Source: Saprolegnia diclina VS20 (lineage: Eukaryota > Oomycota > Saprolegniomycetes > Saprolegniales > Saprolegniaceae). Taken from it: a stretch of 54,900 nucleotides of DNA. Numbering within the stretch: position 1 is the stretch's first letter; each line of letters starts with the position of its first letter. The notes beneath the pieces were generated by a model. That model was not told the origin of the DNA. It made no database searches and was given only the letters and a program-made list of their open reading frames with translations. Shown here in pieces: positions 41,921-51,796 of the stretch. Location: assembly GCF_000281045.1 (NCBI RefSeq), contig NW_008246083.1, forward strand, positions 677,311 through 732,210. Reading direction: 5' to 3'. The translations under genes were made by a program, and so were the position numbers.

Positions 41921-44900
41921 ATGGAGGACCTCGTGACGTACGCCTGCAGCGGTCGGCTCCCGCTGCCTGGTGGCGCGCTCATGCGCCATGCTCGGTGGGA
42001 AGACGTCGGCGCCATGAACATGTCGCCGAGCAAGCTCAGCAAGCTCGGGCAGACGCTCGTGCGCCAGCTGCGCGCCGGGGACGACGACCTGACGGCGCTG
42101 CTTTGGGTCTGGACATGCACCCTCATCGCCAAGAGCTTCCTCTGCCCGACGAAGACCGAGTTTCATGCGTGGTACGCGTCCGTCGTAGTCGCAGCGCCGA
42201 CCTTGGACCTTCCGCCGACGCTCTGCGACCTCGTGGACACGACGACCCTCATGCGTGGCCTTTTTCTCGGAATTACCAACGTCTGCCCCATGACGGCCAA
42301 GATGAAGCAGGCGTCTCGCGCGATATGCACCAAGTACGATGTGACGCTTGACGTCGTACTCGCCAACTGGGAGAAGCAAGCCGCAATCGACCGGAAGCTC
42401 GACGTGTGCATGCTTGTGCTCGACGATGCCTCGAGTCGAGCGCAGATCGATCTCTTCCTCAAGCTTCTGCGACGGTCGAGGGACGATGCCCAGTGGTCGC
42501 TGCTACTCTTGAAGCTTCTGGAGCCCCGACCGGCGTTCGCACTCGCTCTACTACCAGAGGTCGCGACCTTCTTGGACACAGCCAAGCCGTCAAAAGCCAC
42601 CCGAAAGCTCGTGCTGGACTGTATGGGAATCGTCGCAGCTTCGTACTTTCGTCACGAGCTCGTTTGCAAGGCGCTTGGCATGCTCCTTCGAGATCCAGAC
42701 GCGACCTTGCGTCTCGCGGCGCTCAAGCTCACGGTGCAGCTCCGAAGCGCCCATCGTGAAGCCTTTGTCATCGATCACGACTGCGATTTGCTGCAGGTGC
42801 TCGTCACAGCCATCGTCCACGACAGCGCGAAAAGCGTAGTCGTCGCTTCGGTGCACGCCCTTTCAACTCTTCTGCACGAAGGACCAGCTTCCGAGGTCGT
42901 CGTTGATTTGCCTGCGTACGTCTGTGCACTACCTGTACAACGTCTAATGTTCGCATATAAAATAGGGAGCTTGCTGGCCATTTGATCTCAACGTTCATTT
43001 TGGTCAAGGCAGTGCCGACGGCCGAGGTGACGCACGAGCACGTCACTGCACTTTTGCACGCTTCGTCGCTTCCTATCGACTTGAACACGTTCATGGCGGC
43101 GATGGCGGTGGCCGATGTCGATCAAAAGCGTCGGCTCGTCGACATCTATGCTCATCGTCACGGCTTGAGCTCTCTCGAGCCCGCCGCAATCGCGACGTAC
43201 CTCGACACCATCGTGCACGAGATCGAGCCTTTCAGCTTGAATTTGGACAGTGCCGAGCAGGTTTCGGTGTTTTTGGGCCACGTGGCACCATCAACCGAAG
43301 GAGCGCAGCTATGGATCCAAGAGCTCTTGCGGCGATTCGAGGATGCGATCGATCAGTACAATGCACCGAGCTCGGTCGGCGTCATCGTTTTGGCGACGTC
43401 GTGGGTTCCGCACATGCATCGACGCGCCGTCGAGCAATGCAATGATGGCGCGCTGCAGGTATATCATGCTAGGACGATACTTGGTTGATGTACTAGTATC
43501 CATCTATGTAGCTGCTGCACCAGCTTTTTGGCAGCGAGCGGCCTCGCACGCCGCACGAAGAATACGCGGCCGCTCATGCATTGCAGTTTCTGCTCTCTGC
43601 TCGTTGCAAAAGAGACACGTGGTCGTCGGCGCTTGAGGATTTGCTCGCCAACTTGCTTTTTTGCGGGCCCTGCCAGCGGTGCGTACATGTATACTAGTAT
43701 GTTTTTTCCATGAACTACTAAGAAAAGAGCGTAGGTCCTTGATTCGACTCTGGTATTTGCAACCCCAAGCTCAGGAGCGTGTGTACTATGTCGTTGCCCA
43801 TGCCCAAGTACTTTGGCCGTGCTCGACCAAATCCATCCTTACTGTGTCCGGATAGGATCTGGCCTTTGATGGCCATGACTTGACACGCGTTCAGAGCTTT
43901 GTGCGTCTTCTGGGCGTCGTGGCAACCGAGAACGCGCAATTCATTGTTCGGGAGTGCCCGACACTCATGGAAGCAAGTCCGAGCAGCGAGCCCGACGAGG
44001 AGCACTACATGGATGAGTACGAGCTCGAGATGGACCAGAAGCGCGCCATTCAAACTGTTCGCATATGCATCATGAACAATAGCATCGCTCACGTTGCCAA
44101 ACTTCGTAGGAGAGAGAAAAGACGCTCAACGAAGGTCTACTTGCGGCCTTCTTGCCGCTACTGGAAGTACTACTTGTTCCTGCTGGTATGCACCAACGGA
44201 TGCAAGGACGAGTAATGGTTTTTTCTAGCTGGCGCAACGTTCTTGCCGCCACAAGCACTGGTTCTCTGCGCACTTGCGTCGCTTGGCGATTTTATGCGTA
44301 TCCCATCTCTGGCCTTGGGTTCGATTCTCACAAATTCTGTCTGTGTTAGGAGTGTCGCGCGTGATGGCTCAGAGTTCGCTACATAGCGTATAGCGTGGAT
44401 GTTTATGGTTGCTAAGAAGAGTACAACCCTTGGCTCGTAAAGCTCATCAGCGACTCGTCCAAGCCCGAGCCGCTTCGATCTGCGTGTTTGGGTGCGCCCT
44501 TGGACTATTATATGTGTCATCTTCTCATGCTCAAACAGACATTTGGGCCAGTATCCAGCCGACTTTGCATCCCTCGCAAGTCAAGTCAGACGGCATCGAC
44601 GCGCTCTATTGTCAGCTCGAGCAACTTGATGGCATGGCCCCAAAACTGCTCAAGGTCATGTGTCGGCTCGTTCTCAATGGGCAGCTGCGCAGCGACAAGC
44701 TGCGCTCCTTGTCCTTTGCGTTTGTTGCTGGCGATGACGCGATGGAAGCGACGGCGACGGCCTTTTTCCGGTCCTTCTTCCGCTCCAAAGGCAAGGAAAC
44801 GTGCCAGCGCATTTACGGTACTGTATTTTCCACACCAAAGTGCACTTGATGGACGCAACGACCGGACAGATGTCTTCTTTGCACTGGACAACGTCACTGC

Positions 44901-45459
44901 GCGTCTGGCGATCATTCGAAAGCTACTGTCGATCGCGACGTCCATCAATGCTCCGGTACGATCTACAGTGACTTACTGCGTCATGCGTGTGGACGTAGCT
45001 TGATGGGTTGCATCTTTTGCTCATCAAAGAGTGCGAAGAGCAAGTGCGCCTCGAGAGCGCATCGGAGCTCCTCTCGCTCCTGGCACCCACGGTACCCGCG
45101 GCATCGCCCTTCTCGGTGCTACTTGCCTCTAGATGCTGGGCACCACCAAGCTTCTCGATACCCTGGAGCGGTATTATTGCTTCTATTGAACAACATCTAT
45201 AGCGAGTACTGTAGCGTCCTTCTCCTCCAGCCGACACGCGCCGCGCAGCTACGCTTCCACACGTACCTCGACGCCAGCGCGGCCTTGGTCGCCCGAGGTC
45301 CTCGTCACTACGTCTCCTGCATCTCATGCGCCTATCTTAGACCCCTCGTTGCGCGCCAAGGTCAAGCGCGGTCTCGGTCTCCTCTCGGATCCGATTGGCG
45401 CCAAATCCATTGCGGCGCCACCACACCTCGAGGCGCTCATTTCCCAGGCGTGGTCGTGA
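41921..45459 (+). CDS. Large multi-exon helical-repeat protein, unidentified
   Basis: At least ten exons fit: 41921-42915, 42966-43458, 43512-43678, 43723-43807, 43856-44056, 44110-44185, 44229 to about 44320, then about 44417 onward, and a last exon from about 45340 ending TGA at 45459. Introns are about 45-55 nt where resolved. The product (over 900 residues) is all-helical and Leu/Ala-rich, HEAT/ARM-like: DPDATLRLAALKLTVQLRSA, SVVVASVHALSTLLHEGP, PKLLKVMCRLVLNGQL. An acidic segment (SSEPDEEHYMDEYELEM) interrupts it. It resembles scaffold subunits of large complexes (Integrator-type, BRAT1, adaptor-like), but I cannot choose. The start is the first ATG after a possible acceptor; an upstream exon is possible. 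Boundaries between 44320 and 45340 are approximate. Confidence 0.65.
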
Positions 45460-45637
45460 GCGGCTGAAATACAGCCAATCATCGCACGTTCTGCGGTTCA
45501 CCCGCCAAAACGAGATTAAATTCTCGTTTAAACGTCGGCATACATTTCTCAAGGTAATTAAATACCGCGGTGGCGAAAAGCCCGTTGCGGCCTGTCGATC
45601 CCGGCAAGATACTCGCCACACTTGGTTTTGCATTGCG

Positions 45638-45907
45638 ATGCTCTCGATGGCCCCAGCGTCGCCCGTCTCGGTCGCGGCGCCCGCGCTCCGCGGCGCCCAC
45701 GCGGCCATGCTCTCGGACCTCATGGGCACGCCCCGCAGCGGCCTACCCCACCGCCTCATCGCGCGCTCCGGCCGGCCGCTCGACGTGCTACCGTTCCTCG
45801 ACGCCATCTTGGCCGACGACGATATGGCCGCGTCCATGGCCAACCACCGCGCCCGCTTCGCCTGTCTCCTCGCAGCCGGCGGATCGCCAGCGCCAGGAAC
45901 CATGTGA
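45638..45907 (+). CDS. Small hypothetical protein
   Basis: 89 residues, strongly GC-rich and coding-like in this frame: alanine-rich start (SVAAPALRGAHAAMLSDLMG), then RSGRPLDVLPFLDAILADDD and a short end. No family recognised. A CACTTGGTTTTGC element 12-25 bases upstream may be its promoter. The frame is open further 5' to 45395 but without protein-like character. Confidence 0.45.
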   Translation: MLSMAPASPVSVAAPALRGAHAAMLSDLMGTPRSGLPHRLIARSGRPLDVLPFLDAILADDDMAASMANHRARFACLLAAGGSPAPGTM

Positions 45908-46929
45908 CCAGCGCGCTTGCTATTTTATTGTACGACCTGGTACATATTTATCCGCCTCGACCGTCGTCTCCTAACATTAATGTCCATTGGTGTGTGTGAC
46001 CGTGTGCGGGGGATCGGCGCAGCGCATGACGTGGCAGCCCGTCAAGCTCGTTCAACGACGGCCCAGGAACGGATCAGAAGCGCACGGCGTCCACGCCCAC
46101 TTCAAGCAACACCATACGACCAAGGTGAGCACAGAAGGCGCGACCCGGTGCAGCGGCCAGTAGTTGGGCAGAGCAAAGACGAGGGGTCCTGAAGGTGCGT
46201 GGCTGGCTCGACAAAAGCCAACAGCAACCAACAGCGTCGCATGTTGCTGCAAGTCTTCAACTCATCCTTCGGGCTGCGCGATATCGACAGTGTTCTCCCT
46301 CGCACGTGTGGCTTGCTGTGAAACAGCTCTTTCGAGCTCCATGCATGCTGTGCTGCAGTTACTGCTGTGGAGCGGTGAAACCGCTGCCTTGCAACCTTGC
46401 TATCTTGCTGTTGGTACCAATTGGCTATTCCTTCGACGATCGAAGCTCGCAATAGCTTCTTGGACCCCACCGAACGTCATTTGTCGATGCTTTTGTCGTA
46501 GACAAGTAGACGCCTTCTTGCACTTCAAACTGCACTTCAAGACGACACAAGCCACTTGGGAGCATCCGCATGCAGCAGCATTGGAATTCGCTTCTTCAGT
46601 ACTCGACTGGCTCTCCTCTCAAAAATAAAGGCGCGGTTGCGTACTGCGATCGCCAGGATGTCGATAGCTTTCAACACCCTCCAGGTAGATTACTTCGGCA
46701 CATCGTATCTTTTGTTGCTACGCGTGTCCTTTGGCTGCGGCTTTTTCAAGGCGCTGGATTCTTGGATGGGCCGAGGTGTACTCGATTAGGCCAATTGATT
46801 GCTCTTCTAGATTTGGCTGCGTGCGTTTTCCGGAGGACTCAGAAATACAGAACGAGACGAAAATTCGAAGCCTCGCTGGCAATGTCGCCGCGCCCGTCAT
46901 AAATTGATCCACCACCTCGGACTACTGCC
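45908..46929. other. Intergenic, possible gene fragment
   Basis: One plus-strand frame (46164-46628) is open for 154 codons without a clear start, and reads as helix-like (for example LQLLLWSGETAALQPC). It might be a fragment of a helical-repeat gene, but evidence is thin. Confidence 0.3.
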
Positions 46930-47360
46930 ATGGACTTTGTCGCGCACCCTGCCCCCATGCGCCCCGCCACAAGGTACAGTCGCGAGCACCTCGTCGCGTG
47001 TCGGAAGCTAACGCGGTTCTCACTAGGCGAGCACTATGCTCGGTGACGGCGACGACACCGGTCACCGACACGGAAGGCGGCGACTCGCCATTCGTGTCGA
47101 TTGATGCACCGTCGCTCAAGACGTTCGCCGCTAAGCGCGCGCTGGACGTGGCCTCGTTCGGCTACAATACGCCCGCGTCGCACTCGATGGGCTGCCACCC
47201 ACCGCGCCAAGGCGCCCAGAAGCGGCCACGTCCGCTGCGCACTGCCAAGCCGCTCGTGTGGTCCGAAGAGGACGATGACAACGAGCCGTCCCGAGAATGC
47301 ATCCGCGCTGCACTTACGCACCATCGCCGTGCGTACGTGGCAGCCTACGGGTGCGAGTAG
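46930..47360 (+). CDS. Small basic/acidic hypothetical protein
   Basis: Two exons (46930-46973 and 47027-47360) give 125 residues. The 53-nt intron has a GTACAG donor, a GCTAACG branch-like site and a CACTAG acceptor. The protein is probably disordered: FVAHPAPMRPATRRAL start, a Pro/Arg-rich middle (RPRPLRTAKPLVW) and an acidic SEEDDDNEPS patch, ending HHRRAYVAAYGCE. No family recognised. Confidence 0.5.
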
Positions 47361-48341
47361 TTGACGCACGCTTTTGTACAGATAGCTATTTATTCCGTGT
47401 CCATACTGTTTAACCTTGCGCTGCCTTGGGCTCTTGCTTCCGTCGTCCCAATGGCGATGCATGGCTTCCCGGCTTGCGGTTGAGGAGAGAGAGTGAAGGG
47501 GCAGCCTCACGAGGCGTAGTAGCCACGTAGACGGTGATCCTCCAATGGCTAATGGTAGCCATTCAAGGGGCACCGTCTTGGTGATTGTATGGAGGCCACA
47601 GGGACAGCTCTGCTGCAAGTCAATAGGCGCGGAAGATCGCTGCGGATTCCACCTTCGTTGACAACCTCTTAGATTCGATATAGCATCGAATCTTGAAAGG
47701 CAAATGGACCAATCAGCGGTCGCGCTTGCGCTGGTAATACCCAATCATCACAGGGTGACGACGCTTCCATATTTTCGCCCATCAACGCATTGAAGTTGAG
47801 GATTGCTCTTCTTTCCCTCGCGCTCCCAAGAGTACAAACGAAGGCTCTTGATAGCTGTAGCGCGCAACGCCGACGCAGAGAACGACTCGTCCTTGGCTCG
47901 AGGCTCCCTGCTCGACAGGATATTCATCGAGTGCTATCTCATCAACTCTCATCCGAGCTTTAAATGCTGAACGAACTCGTTTCCATCAGCTCAAGTTGCA
48001 TGATGTATCCTTGGCTAATGACGTAGCTGCAAGTGATAGCAGGCGCTAAGAGCCTTCAATGACATCGACAGCAACAGAGAGGACCTTTGGCGACACCACC
48101 ATGCTCGAAGACACATCGATGGCCCACAAAGTTGTGAAAGCTACTATTTACTCCCGACAAGCATCGGCCCTTGCTTGTGCAAGGGTCGCGGACTTGGACA
48201 CTGGTACATAAATGACATACAAGTACCGGTGCGTAGGACGTCAACCGCATCAACGAACACGGCCTTGCTTGTATTTCGTCTATGTCTAGCTGCGGAGGCG
48301 GCAGCGAAGGTGATCAAAATATACTTAATTCGGGCATACAC
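47361..48341. other. Intergenic, nothing supported
   Basis: No convincing frame. A short dyad AGATTCGATATAGCATCGAATCT lies at about 47671-47693, with AGATTCGAT arms. Confidence 0.45.
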
Positions 48342-48644
48342 TTATTCTTCGTCGGCGGCGGCATCCTCCATGTCGTTCTGTTCCTGGGCGAGCTTGTCAA
48401 TGTCCTCCTGCGTGATGAGGCCGCTCTTGAGCAGCTGCTCCTGCTCGTACTTGGCGTTCTTCTGGGCGCGCTTGGTGTCGCGGCGCACCTTCTTCTTGCT
48501 CGCGGCCGGGCGGCCGACCGTCTTCTTGCTGCCGTGCTGCGTGACAAAGACCTTCTTCTGGTTCTTCGCCTCCATGCGCTTCTTCTTGTGGAGCTTCACC
48601 TTCTTGAAGTTGTTCTTCTGCACGGAAGCGTCATGCTTGGTCAT
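48342..48644 (-). CDS. Small lysine-rich, probably nucleolar protein
   Basis: 100 residues, single exon, Lys/Arg-rich with predicted helix: NNFKKVKLHKKKRMEAKNQK, a GRPAASKKKVRR stretch, a helix KRAQKNAKYEQEQLLKSGLI and an acidic end (MEDAAADEE). Composition suggests a ribosome-biogenesis or chromatin-associated factor; the family is not recognised. High coding quality and a clean ATG make it a likely real gene. It is divergent from the TIM-barrel gene at 49012. Confidence 0.65.
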   Translation of the reverse strand: MTKHDASVQKNNFKKVKLHKKKRMEAKNQKKVFVTQHGSKKTVGRPAASKKKVRRDTKRAQKNAKYEQEQLLKSGLITQEDIDKLAQEQNDMEDAAADEE

Positions 48645-49011
48645 CTTGGCGCGGGCGTCTTTTCTAAACTGCCAACGATTATCCGTTCGACCAGCGGAGC
48701 CCGAACCAATGAAACTCCGTCGCCGCCCACTCAGTTTTCCTACCCGACACTATTTTTAGCCGACGTGTCGGCAATAAAATCCATATGACGGAACCGGTGT
48801 TGACGTGGCATCTGCCACGAGACAGCGCCCACGCCTGGGCCCGCGTCGGCGCAACGTCGCTTGGCCCATGCACCTCGCTTGTCGACGCATGCTTCCGCTG
48901 CTGCTTCGCTATTGCAGTTTCGTTGCCTTTGTTAGCGATGGCGTCTAGTGGTCGGCGGCCGCAGGTCCCTTGGCTCTTATTTTCGGCACTGCCACCATTG
49001 CAATTTGCAGG
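48645..49011. promoter_or_regulatory. Divergent intergenic region with initiator at about 48995-49008
   Basis: CCATTGCAATTTGC lies three bases before the ATG at 49012 and resembles a compressed initiator plus flanking region. The rest holds no supported gene. Confidence 0.4.
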
Positions 49012-49902
49012 ATGCAGCAAGCGGTCCGGAAGGTGCAGGCGGCCAACCTTCTCGTGTTCGCGCCGCATTGGGGCAGCGCGCACTTGGCGCGCGACGTCTT
49101 CCTCCAGAAGGCTCTGGATGCTGGCTTTGATGGCGTCGAGATGTCGCTACCACTCGACGTCGCCGAGCGCACCAAGTGGACGGACGCCATTCGCGCGTCG
49201 GGCCTGCACCTCATTGCGCAGCAGTGGGAGACGGTCCTGCACAGCGACTTTGCTGAGCACAAGCGCGCGCTCGCCACGTACCTCGAGAACGCGGTCGCTG
49301 CGCGCCCGCGCCTTGTCAACACGCACACGGGCAAGGACTGGTACTCGTTTGCGCAGAACGCCGAGCTGCTCTCACTGGCCGACGAGGTGAGCCACCGCAG
49401 TGGCGTGCCCATTGTGCACGAGATCCACCGCAGCCGCTTCAGCGGCCACCCGACGCTTTTGCTGCCGTATTTGGACGCACGCCCCGACCTGCGCCTCAAC
49501 GCCGACCTCTCGCACTGGTGCGTCGGCTGCGAGTCGCTCCTCGAGGACCAGACGCACGTACTGCAGCGCGTGTTCCCGTTCGTGCAGCACATCCACGCGC
49601 GCGTCGGCCACAGCCAAGGGCCGCAGGTCAACGACTTTCGCGCGCCCGAGCACAAGGACGCCCTCGACGCGCACGTCGGTTGGTGGGACGCGATTCTGGC
49701 GGCGCAGCAGGCGCGCGGCGAGACGGTGCATACGATCACGCCCGAGTTTGGTCCGACGCCGTACACGCAGACGCTGCCGTACACGAACGCCGCCGTCTCG
49801 GACGCCTGGGAGCTCAACGTGGCCATGCTCCACTTCCTCCGCGACCGCTACACGTACCTCCATATACGGCATGTACAGACGAAGCGAAATACGCCCTGTT
49901 GA
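49012..49902 (+). CDS. Sugar phosphate isomerase/epimerase-like TIM barrel
   Basis: 296 residues in one exon, with the xylose-isomerase-like (AP-endonuclease 2 superfamily) fold: KALDAGFDGVEMSLP early, LVNTHTGKDW, PIVHEIHRSRF with the metal-ligand-type Glu, LRLNADLSHWCVG, HIHARVGHSQGPQVND and HTITPEFGPTPYTQ. The Glu, Asp-x-x-His, His-x-Arg and Glu residues fit the metal site of the family. The substrate is unknown. The start at MQQAVRKVQAANLLVFAPHW is supported by the upstream initiator-like element; a longer frame upstream uses a non-ATG codon. Confidence 0.8.
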   Translation: MQQAVRKVQAANLLVFAPHWGSAHLARDVFLQKALDAGFDGVEMSLPLDVAERTKWTDAIRASGLHLIAQQWETVLHSDFAEHKRALATYLENAVAARPRLVNTHTGKDWYSFAQNAELLSLADEVSHRSGVPIVHEIHRSRFSGHPTLLLPYLDARPDLRLNADLSHWCVGCESLLEDQTHVLQRVFPFVQHIHARVGHSQGPQVNDFRAPEHKDALDAHVGWWDAILAAQQARGETVHTITPEFGPTPYTQTLPYTNAAVSDAWELNVAMLHFLRDRYTYLHIRHVQTKRNTPC

Positions 49903-50077
49903 TCCTAGTGTGAGTGTGTTCTCTGCCGGCACCTCGAGCATGGTCGTCGCGCAGACGCCAGAAGGCTAGGTTGAGGATCATGGCATGCTAACGAGGCGAA
50001 CGCGACGATGCGAATGGTCAACGCACAAGTCATTGGTGTGGCGCAGACCACCGCGTCTTCTTGTGTGTCTATCATCT
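49903..50077. other. Short convergent spacer
   Basis: It separates the TIM-barrel stop from the mS33 stop. Nothing is seen in it. Confidence 0.5.
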
Positions 50078-50359
50078 CTACTTCTTCTTGGACGAGCGCT
50101 TGCCCGCGCCCTTCTTGGGCGGGCCGCGGCCTTGCTGCTTGGCCGTCGCGTTGACGTCAAAGCGGTACTGGTTGATCTTTTGGTAGTACTCCGAGTAGCC
50201 GCCGACGCGCAGATGCAGCGGCTTCTGGAACCAGGACGCGACCTTGTCGCCCTTGAGCTGCTTGCTGATGATCTTGTTGCCCGACTTGGTGTGGTTCTGC
50301 GGCAGGCGCTCAAAGATCTTGCGGCTCAGGTCCGCCACTTGCTTGGAGATCGCCGACAT
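50078..50359 (-). CDS. MRPS33: Mitochondrial small-subunit ribosomal protein mS33
   Basis: 93 residues, the usual size of the MRP-S33/Rsm27 family. It contains VADLSRKIFERLPQ, SGNKIISKQLKGDKVASWF, a GYSEYYQKINQYRFD segment and the hallmark basic tail GRGPPKKGAGKRSSKKK (G-K-G-P-P-K-K-G-x-G-K-R in plants). It belongs to the mitoribosome small subunit. The ATG at 50359 (MSAISKQV) gives the family length; the open frame continues 70 codons upstream without similarity and includes no obvious targeting peptide. Confidence 0.9.
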   Translation of the reverse strand: MSAISKQVADLSRKIFERLPQNHTKSGNKIISKQLKGDKVASWFQKPLHLRVGGYSEYYQKINQYRFDVNATAKQQGRGPPKKGAGKRSSKKK

Positions 50360-50820
50360 CGCGCTGCTTCGTAAATTCCCAATCTCTCGACCAGTCCTTC
50401 CGCGGCCAGCAACCTCTACAAGTCGATACCATCCGGATACCCGGAAGAGGTCAGATCGATGCCGGCCCTTGGCCTCAAACCACCGGTAACGTAGCAGCAC
50501 CTTGTAGATGTGCGCTGCGACGGAGCTTGCACTCAAGTAGCGTCGCACTCCAGCGTCGGTGGAGGGCACGGACGGCCCCGAGATTAAAGCTCGGTCAACG
50601 AAGCAATAATCCGCATAAATGCAGCAATTATCTGACTCCTTGGAGGGGTTCGAACGACTGTAGACGTCTCACAAGGTCAGCGCCTCGTCCAGGTCGCGCC
50701 AATGTATTGGCGCTAGCAGTGCACACCTCTTGAGCGCATGCCATGTCGCTCGCGGCCTCAGTGGTGCCACAGGAAGGGTCCGGCGGCTGAGCAATAAACC
50801 GATCTATTGCCTCTATCCAC
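50360..50820. other. Divergent intergenic region
   Basis: A tRNA-like fragment (GGGGTTCGAAC near 50645) is not foldable as a tRNA and was rejected. No gene is seen. Confidence 0.5.
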
Positions 50821-50839
50821 TCATTTTTTGCAATTTCTA
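50821..50839 (+). promoter_or_regulatory. Core promoter of ribulose-phosphate epimerase gene
   Basis: TCATTTTTTGCAATTTCTA is a strong initiator plus CAATTTCTA flanking region. It lies about 60-100 bases before the candidate starts of the RPE gene. Confidence 0.6.
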
Positions 50840-50923
50840 TTTTTGTACTTGCTGTTTGTAGGTTGAATAAAACATGGACATAAAATTACTTGGCCAAGAT
50901 GGTCATTTCGCAACAAGCTCAAA

Positions 50924-51622
50924 ATGTGTCACTCGTGCGTGTGTCAGATCGGGCCGTCGATGCTGGCGTCCGACCTCGCGTGCCTCAAGGACGAGGCGCT
51001 CAAGGTCGTCGCGGCCGGCGCCGACTACCTCCACCTCGACGTCATGGACGGCCACTTCGTGCCCAACATTACGTGGGGTGCGCCGGTCATCAAGAGCCTC
51101 CGCAAGCACACGACCGCCTTCTTTGACTGCCACATGATGGTCGCCGAGCCGGAAAAGTGGGTCGACGACATCAAGGACGCTGGCGGCGACCAGTTCACCT
51201 TCCACCTTGAGTCGACGAGCAACCCGACGGCGCTCATTGCGCAGATCCGCGCCGCGGGTATGAAGGTCGGCGTCGCCATCAAGCCCGGGACTGCCGCCGA
51301 CGCCGTCCTTCCGTACGTCGACCTCGTTGACATGGTGTTGGTGATGACGGTCGAGCCGGGCTTTGGCGGCCAGAGCTTCATGGCCGACATGATGCCCAAG
51401 GTCGCGTTCTTGCGCGAACGCTTCCCGCTCCTCGACATTGAAGTCGACGGCGGCCTCGGGCCATCGACGATCGACGCCGCGGCCAAAGCTGGCGCCAATA
51501 TGATCGTCGCCGGCAGCTCTGTCTTCCGCGCATCCGATCCCGCAGACGCTATCTTGGCCATGCGCCACAGCGTCGAGCGCCTCGGCAACGGCAAGACCGA
51601 CGCCGAGCTCACGCGTCGCTAG
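50924..51622 (+). CDS. RPE: Ribulose-phosphate 3-epimerase
   Basis: 232 residues as one open frame; the family is usually 220-230. It interconverts ribulose-5-P and xylulose-5-P in the pentose phosphate pathway, cytosolic by default. Signatures: [32 protein letters not shown] (metal-binding D and H), [35 protein letters not shown] and IVAGSSVF. The first eight codons (MCHSCVCQ) do not look like the family. An intron of 46 nt from GTCATTTCG (50901) to GTGTCAG (50946) would instead join the ATG at 50898 directly to IGPSML, which fits better. Both starts give the same catalytic domain. Confidence 0.95.
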   Translation: MCHSCVCQIGPSMLASDLACLKDEALKVVAAGADYLHLDVMDGHFVPNITWGAPVIKSLRKHTTAFFDCHMMVAEPEKWVDDIKDAGGDQFTFHLESTSNPTALIAQIRAAGMKVGVAIKPGTAADAVLPYVDLVDMVLVMTVEPGFGGQSFMADMMPKVAFLRERFPLLDIEVDGGLGPSTIDAAAKAGANMIVAGSSVFRASDPADAILAMRHSVERLGNGKTDAELTRR

Positions 51623-51796
51623 CAATAGACACTTAGCGACTCCTCAACACGACGCTTCGTTGAAACAAATCGTATACGACCTCGCTCGATCGGCTACATA
51701 CTAGTCGACTCTCGCATGGGCAGATGAGAGCACAAGTTGGCGCTCCAAGGATTTGCAAACTGAAGCAATATTTAAACACATGAAATGGATTCGTAA

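Noticed and set aside
46930-47000. eIF4E-binding-like motif YSREHLV in the first exon of the 46930 gene
   Set aside because: The bases fall inside a well-formed intron (GTACAG ... CTAAC ... CACTAG), so the motif is probably not translated.
50638-50700. tRNA-like sequence on the minus strand (GTTCGAACCCC and a TGT 'anticodon')
   Set aside because: The T stem and anticodon stem do not pair and there is no acceptor stem; at most a fragment.
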